A DNA stretch of 64,000 bases from Nymphaea colorata (lineage: Eukaryota > Streptophyta > Magnoliopsida > Nymphaeales > Nymphaeaceae). Positions 59,553 to 64,000 of the stretch are shown piece by piece (positions within the stretch are counted from its first letter, which is position 1; every line of letters begins with the position of its first letter). The DNA lies in the NCBI RefSeq assembly GCF_008831285.2, contig NC_045140.1, positions 24,260,131 to 24,324,130 of the forward strand. The letters are read 5' to 3'. The translations under genes were made by a program, and so were the position numbers. Under the pieces are notes generated by a model that made no database searches, was not told the origin of the DNA, and saw nothing but the letters and a program-made list of their open reading frames with translations.

Positions 59553-62500
59553 AGACAAGGAGTTTAGATGTTCAACTTTCTTTTGACCAGTAAAACGAAA
59601 AATTATTCTTGCCCACTAAAAACTGAAATTTCTATTTTTAAAATGAGGAATGCTTGTGTACAAAGGTGGTGGAGGTAAGAAGTGGTCAGCGGGTCCTTAG
59701 CCCCTCCTCAATTTTTTTAAAAAATTACATGTAAATTTTTCAAAATTTTATTTACCATATACAAAGAATCAAAAAATATATTTTATGTCAAAATCTTCAA
59801 ACTATAATCTTGTCCTCTTAAGAAAAATAAAAATTTTGGCTCCTCCTGCCATGTTTCAGCAAAGAATGTGAAAGGTGTTGAAGAATTTCCATCACGTGAG
59901 CATTTGAATTTGAAACAAAATCATGCAGAAATTTTAACTTTTGGTCTTATTTCTTCTTGAATTTCAGAAAGAGACCCTTTTTACTGTATTTTTTTTTAAA
60001 TTTGAGGCTACACCAATCTATTTTTGTTAGGCACACACATACAGATATATATATACATATATATATAGGCAACTATAAAGTTAATGTGTATGACTTTGTT
60101 GCTTGGTGCCTAAAAAGATTATGTGCGTGGCTTTGTTGCTTTAATTGTCATGGATATGATGCCAAAGAAGAAAAGGCATTGACTCTTTCGAAAGTATGAA
60201 AAGGCTTTACTTAATTGATGTTGCTAAAGAATATTTTTTTCCATAAGACACCAAACAGCTTTGGTTGCCCCTGTGGATGGTAACAGAAATACGTATTTAT
60301 GCCGCACATTTTCTAATGAAAATGATTCGTTTTTTTAAATAAAATGTTACATGAATTGAGGCATATTCATAAATCAGTGACACGTATGTAGCTGATAGTT
60401 ATTCCTCTCTTCAAAAAAAGAAAAAGAAAAGGCAGTCAATTAACAATTTGAAATTATGTTTGTCAATTTTACAAGAAAAATAGAAAAGACTAGTTCGAAT
60501 TATTTTGTAAATGAACTCATTGATTATATTTTTACCGTTTGAGCTAGAATTTTTCTGAAAAGTGCAGATACTTTAAAAAATCGACAGCCTTTTTTTAATT
60601 ATGAGCAAAAGGCAGGGTGGACAAAGAAGTTTTTTTCAAATAATGAATGCGAGCAAGAGAGACGTAAGAGCAAAGAAGGAAAGAGCACATTTTCCTCGCT
60701 TGGTCGGTGAAGACCAAGTCGTGGAGCTGCTTTCTCAAGTCTTGAACCAAAGTCTTTCATGTCTATCCATTACAGTAACATTCTCCTTTCGTCTTTTCCT
60801 CTTTCCAAGTTTGGCCGACACGAACCAAACCCAAAGCAGGAGAGAGCCAATGATTAATGTCACCGCCGGCCAACTAAATTAGTTCAGTCCACAAATCCGA
60901 TTTGGACACAAGAAGCAAAAGAAATTCATCAGAGTTGAATGATGTTATATTTATTTATTCACAATGCGTGGTAGACAGTTTTGAAAGATCAAATTTTCAA
61001 GCAGTATGCTATTCGATAGAAAATTTTAGTTTAAGGGCACTAGATATAAACACCTTTTAAGGGACATCAATTCCTGAAACATTAATATGAAGCTATGAAC
61101 TTATTGAGTCTGTGTGGGCAATTGCCCACACTTAGCCCATGCCTGCAGTTCACTAAGTAAAGCTCAGGGTTAGGCAGATATGGGGCTGCGTTGGCTTATG
61201 TGGGAGGGTTCCATGCCCCCGAGATCGATCTCGAAAACGACCGGATGAAGGGAGATGGATATAAGAGAAGGTGGACATTAGCATTGACTTCGCCGGAGAA
61301 GAAAGGAAGGCTTGATCTTATTAGATGGGTTGGATGAAGGGTTGCATTGACTTGCCGGAAGGGGTGGGGCGAAGTAAGGTGGACCACAACAATGGTTTTT
61401 AGTGGCGCAGGTGCAGCGAAAGGGGCACTTGATTTTGTTCACTCGAGTGAGTGATATATATCATGACCTCTGATGGAAAAACGTGATTGAAGACAGTGCT
61501 CTGAGGACCTAAATCCTATGTAATCCATAAATCTTATCAATTAATTATATATATATATATATATATTTGAAATCTAACCTTAGAGATATGAACTTAAGAG
61601 TGATTTGATGAAAAGCATATGTTAAGTTAATGGTTTTCTTACCTTAATAATGTTTTTTTAATAATAAAAAATGAACGGCTTTTATAACATCAAAAATTTT
61701 GGTAGTACAAAGATAAATTTTTTTACAAAAATGGCTTGAACTAAAGCATGATTTATATTAAATTAGTGCTTATAAAACACATTAGAAGGTTTATATTTTG
61801 TTTAAAACGCCTTTTAATATGTATTTAAAAAGGAAGTTGTTGGATACTCCAAGTTGGACTTGATCCTAGTGTTCAAATCACTTTTTCCTCTCTAAAAGCA
61901 AATCATTTCCATGACATGAGAAAGAAGATCGTCCATTATCTTTCTCCTTTTCTTCTTTCTCTTCATGTCCAGGTAGACCGTCAAGTGCTCCTTCTTTTTC
62001 GTTTCAGACTTGGACCAAAGAGCAGGGATGTCAAGGTAACTGGTTACCAACCTGAAACTGGAACCAGTAAACATTAAATGCTAATTGGATTCAAACTCGA
62101 TCAATGTGAGGCTTAAGTGACCAAATACTCATCAGGATTTGAACCGTTGTGTAAACTTTCGGTTTGATTCTGAACCTTAATTTCAATTAGGTTCGACTAA
62201 ATAAGTGGGGGATGCCAACATAGTCTATACAAGAAAAAACATGCTTTATAGTGCATAATCAGTTTGATTATGAAGCAATATAATACAAAATTTCTTGTCC
62301 ACTTAGCAAAATCTCCTTTAGTCTTTGGCCTTGGAACATTTTGAAACTAAACTATGGATGATTTTCCTTGCACTCCACTATCTTTACAAAGAAGCATCGC
62401 ACTTCCTTTGTTGAACTTAACTTTAATGTGTGGCAAAACTTCCATTGAATTTTCCATCTCTCGTCTTCTGCGGTCAAAAGTTCTTTCTCAGGAAGTTAAC

Positions 62501-62637
62501 AAAAGAAATACAGTTGCCGAGTGAAGCTTACTCGGGAAGACGGACAAAAAGAGGCCAGGTTGCTCAAGGTTTCCGGTGGGTCCTGCTATCCATTCACAAA
62601 GGAATTCCGATCCCGTCGTCTTGCCGCGCATTGTGTG
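59553..62637. other. Gene-free spacer upstream of the WRKY gene
   Basis: No recognisable gene. It contains a 20-bp perfect palindrome at 61112-61131 (GTGTGGGCAATTGCCCACAC) and a TA run at 61543-61566. Confidence 0.5.
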
Positions 62638-62940
62638 CTTGACTTAGCTGCCGAAAGCTGACCGCTCTTTTCCTCTCTCTCCATGGAAGACGACAACGAT
62701 ACCTCTCTTAAATGAGCCATGACAATTTAGTGACCAGAACAAACATGTCGACCACCTTCCTTTCTTCCTTCCTTCCTTTTTCTCCTTTAACTTGTTGCGC
62801 TCTTGACATTGACCCCGACACCCCGTCTTCACTCAACGAGTCTGCAGTTAGGTGCACGAAATTCAATTAATATCGTTTGTGAGAAATGTTTCTCATCAGT
62901 ATAAGTTATAGCAGAAAAGTGACGCACGATACATGACGTC
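62638..62940 (+). promoter_or_regulatory. W-box cluster and paired TGACG motifs upstream of the WRKY gene
   Basis: TTGAC cores (W-boxes) lie at about 62638-62643, 62803-62807 and 62809-62813, the last two nearly adjacent. Two TGACG words, at 62920-62924 and 62934-62938 (14 bp apart), resemble an as-1-like TGA-factor site. W-boxes allow self- and cross-regulation by WRKY proteins, and as-1 elements respond to salicylic acid. Function here is inferred from motifs alone. Confidence 0.45.
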
Positions 62941-62987
62941 TTAAACCTGATGTGAAATCGCAAGTCTCGCTTGATCTTCTTCCTCAT

Positions 62988-62995
62988 TATATAAG
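62988..62995 (+). promoter_or_regulatory. TATA box of the WRKY gene
   Basis: TATATAAG lies 187 bp before the first ATG at 63175. A CACGTG G-box/ABRE core sits just downstream at 63022-63027. No ATG occurs between the box and 63175. Confidence 0.6.
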
Positions 62996-63174
62996 GCGAA
63001 TCCGCGCTCTTCTTTTTTCTTCACGTGTGCGGTGTGCCACCTTTCTTTCTCCTCTCGCCAGCCCATCGAAGACGTGTTCAGTTCGAACTTTTCCTCTGCA
63101 ATTACTTTTCTTTGGTACCGGGAGGCCCAGAAAGAAGAAAGGTCGGGAGGAAGACGGCGCAGAGAGGCAAGGGC

Positions 63175-64000
63175 ATGCTGCAGATCAGGCAGGAAGACAT
63201 GGAGAGCTCTTGTGCTGTTGGTCTGTCACTTGGGTTCGATCTGAACTCGTGCCCACCTCGTCGCTCCTCCCATGAGATCAAGGTATTGCAATTTCTCTCG
63301 AATCTCGGCAACAGGAAAACCATACTCACTTTAGTCTCTTCAGTGGTGGACAAATTGAAAGTCGGTTGCTCATGGGTGGTTTTTCTTTTTCTTATTTCTT
63401 ATGGCAGAAGCCGCCGGAATTCAAATTTACAGAGCTCCAAGTCCAACCACGGGGCGGCGGAGAGGTTAGTGTTGCACTTTGTTTCTTAAAACACTTTAAG
63501 AGTGATACAATTTTCCACCTGGGAGAGCTTTCGAGCGATGCATCCAAACGTCGATCGCCGGAAAAGTTTTTTGATGAATCGGTTCTTTTTTTTTTTTTCT
63601 CGGGGGGCTGTTGATCAGGCGAAGGCGGTGTTGGAGGCGGAGCTGAGCAGGATGAGCGAGGAGAACCAGCGGCTGAGCAGGATGCTGGGGGAGATGTGCG
63701 AGAGCTACAACGCCCTCCAGGCGCAGCTGGCGTCGTTGACCAGGAAGAGGAAGGAGGAAGCGCGGCACGGCGCCAACGCGGAGAGCAGCTCCAGCGAGGA
63801 CTCTTCCAAGCGGCCACGCGACGCCCTGGCCTCGCGAACAGCCACCCATCTCATCTCCCGCGTCCACTTCAAGACCGACCCCTCCGACACCAGCCTGGTC
63901 AGTCAACCTTTCCATTCTCCCTCCATCTTCTTCATCTTCAATCTACCAATTGAGTTATAAAATGTTACCTCTCCCGGAGGCTTCGCCTAGTTGGTCCTGT
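63175..64000 (+). CDS. Group IIa WRKY transcription factor, 5' half (cut by window end)
   Basis: Exons 63175-63282, 63408-63464 and 63619-63897 join in phase 0 to 148 residues and end in intron 3, whose donor is gtcagt. The missing next exon should carry the WRKYGQK and zinc-finger part. The N-terminal half fits the WRKY18/40/60 class: a leucine-zipper helix with L60, M67, L74, M81, L88 and L95 at heptad spacing (ELSRMSEENQRLSRMLGEMC), a basic RKRK patch, a Ser-rich stretch with KRPRD, and SRVHFKTDPSDTSL, which leads into the WRKY domain in this subgroup. DLNSCP (22-27) fits the DLNxxP form of the EAR repression motif. These factors form homo- and heterodimers and tune salicylate, jasmonate and ABA responses in the nucleus. 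First ATG chosen; the in-frame ATG at 63199 is an alternative. Exon 3 is GC-rich. Confidence 0.92.

Overview
This is nuclear DNA of a flowering plant. The genes have many introns with GT-AG borders, exons sit in AT-rich noncoding DNA full of (GA)n and (TA)n tracts, and the products are plant-type: KIN-8B kinesin, L-galactose dehydrogenase, a DTX/MATE transporter, a CYSTM peptide and a group IIa WRKY factor. I cannot name the species. The GC-rich exons of the MATE and WRKY genes next to AT-rich introns and spacers would fit a monocot or early-diverging angiosperm, but that is only an inference.

Layout. (1) 1-3.2 kb: SINE debris, a possible orphan 3' exon on the minus strand, and a hAT-type MITE with target-site duplication. 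(2) 3.2-5.1 kb, plus: two-exon MATE/DTX transporter. (3) 5.1-19.4 kb: no convincing gene. It holds many (GA)n and (TA)n(GA)n tracts, two degenerate 5S-rRNA-like copies that suggest a Cassandra-type TRIM element, and a ~440-bp foldback element. (4) 19.4-19.8 kb, plus: three-exon CYSTM microprotein. (5) 22.3-26.8 kb, plus: five-exon L-galactose dehydrogenase (ascorbate synthesis), convergent with (6) 28.2-33.8 kb, minus: four-exon coatomer beta subunit. (7) 35.9-45.2 kb, minus: 16-exon kinesin KIN-8B, with a GC-AG intron and repeat-laden introns. (8) 46-62.9 kb: gene-poor, with MITE-like, SINE-like and tandem-duplicated debris. (9) 63.0-64.0 kb, plus: the 5' half of a group IIa WRKY gene, cut by the window edge just before the WRKY domain.

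The genes do not form a pathway. They are separate loci for vesicle coats, microtubule motors, ascorbate synthesis, membrane transport and defence transcription. All five complete genes could be spliced on paper with reading frame kept through every junction, giving products of 538 (MATE), 67 (CYSTM), 328 (L-GalDH), 951 (beta-COP) and 818 (KIN-8B) residues. I found no clearly novel multi-gene system. The most unusual signals are the paired 5S-like copies, the inverted patchwork in beta-COP intron 1, the duplicated and then invaded KIN-8B intron, and the unrecognised protein-like exon near position 400.
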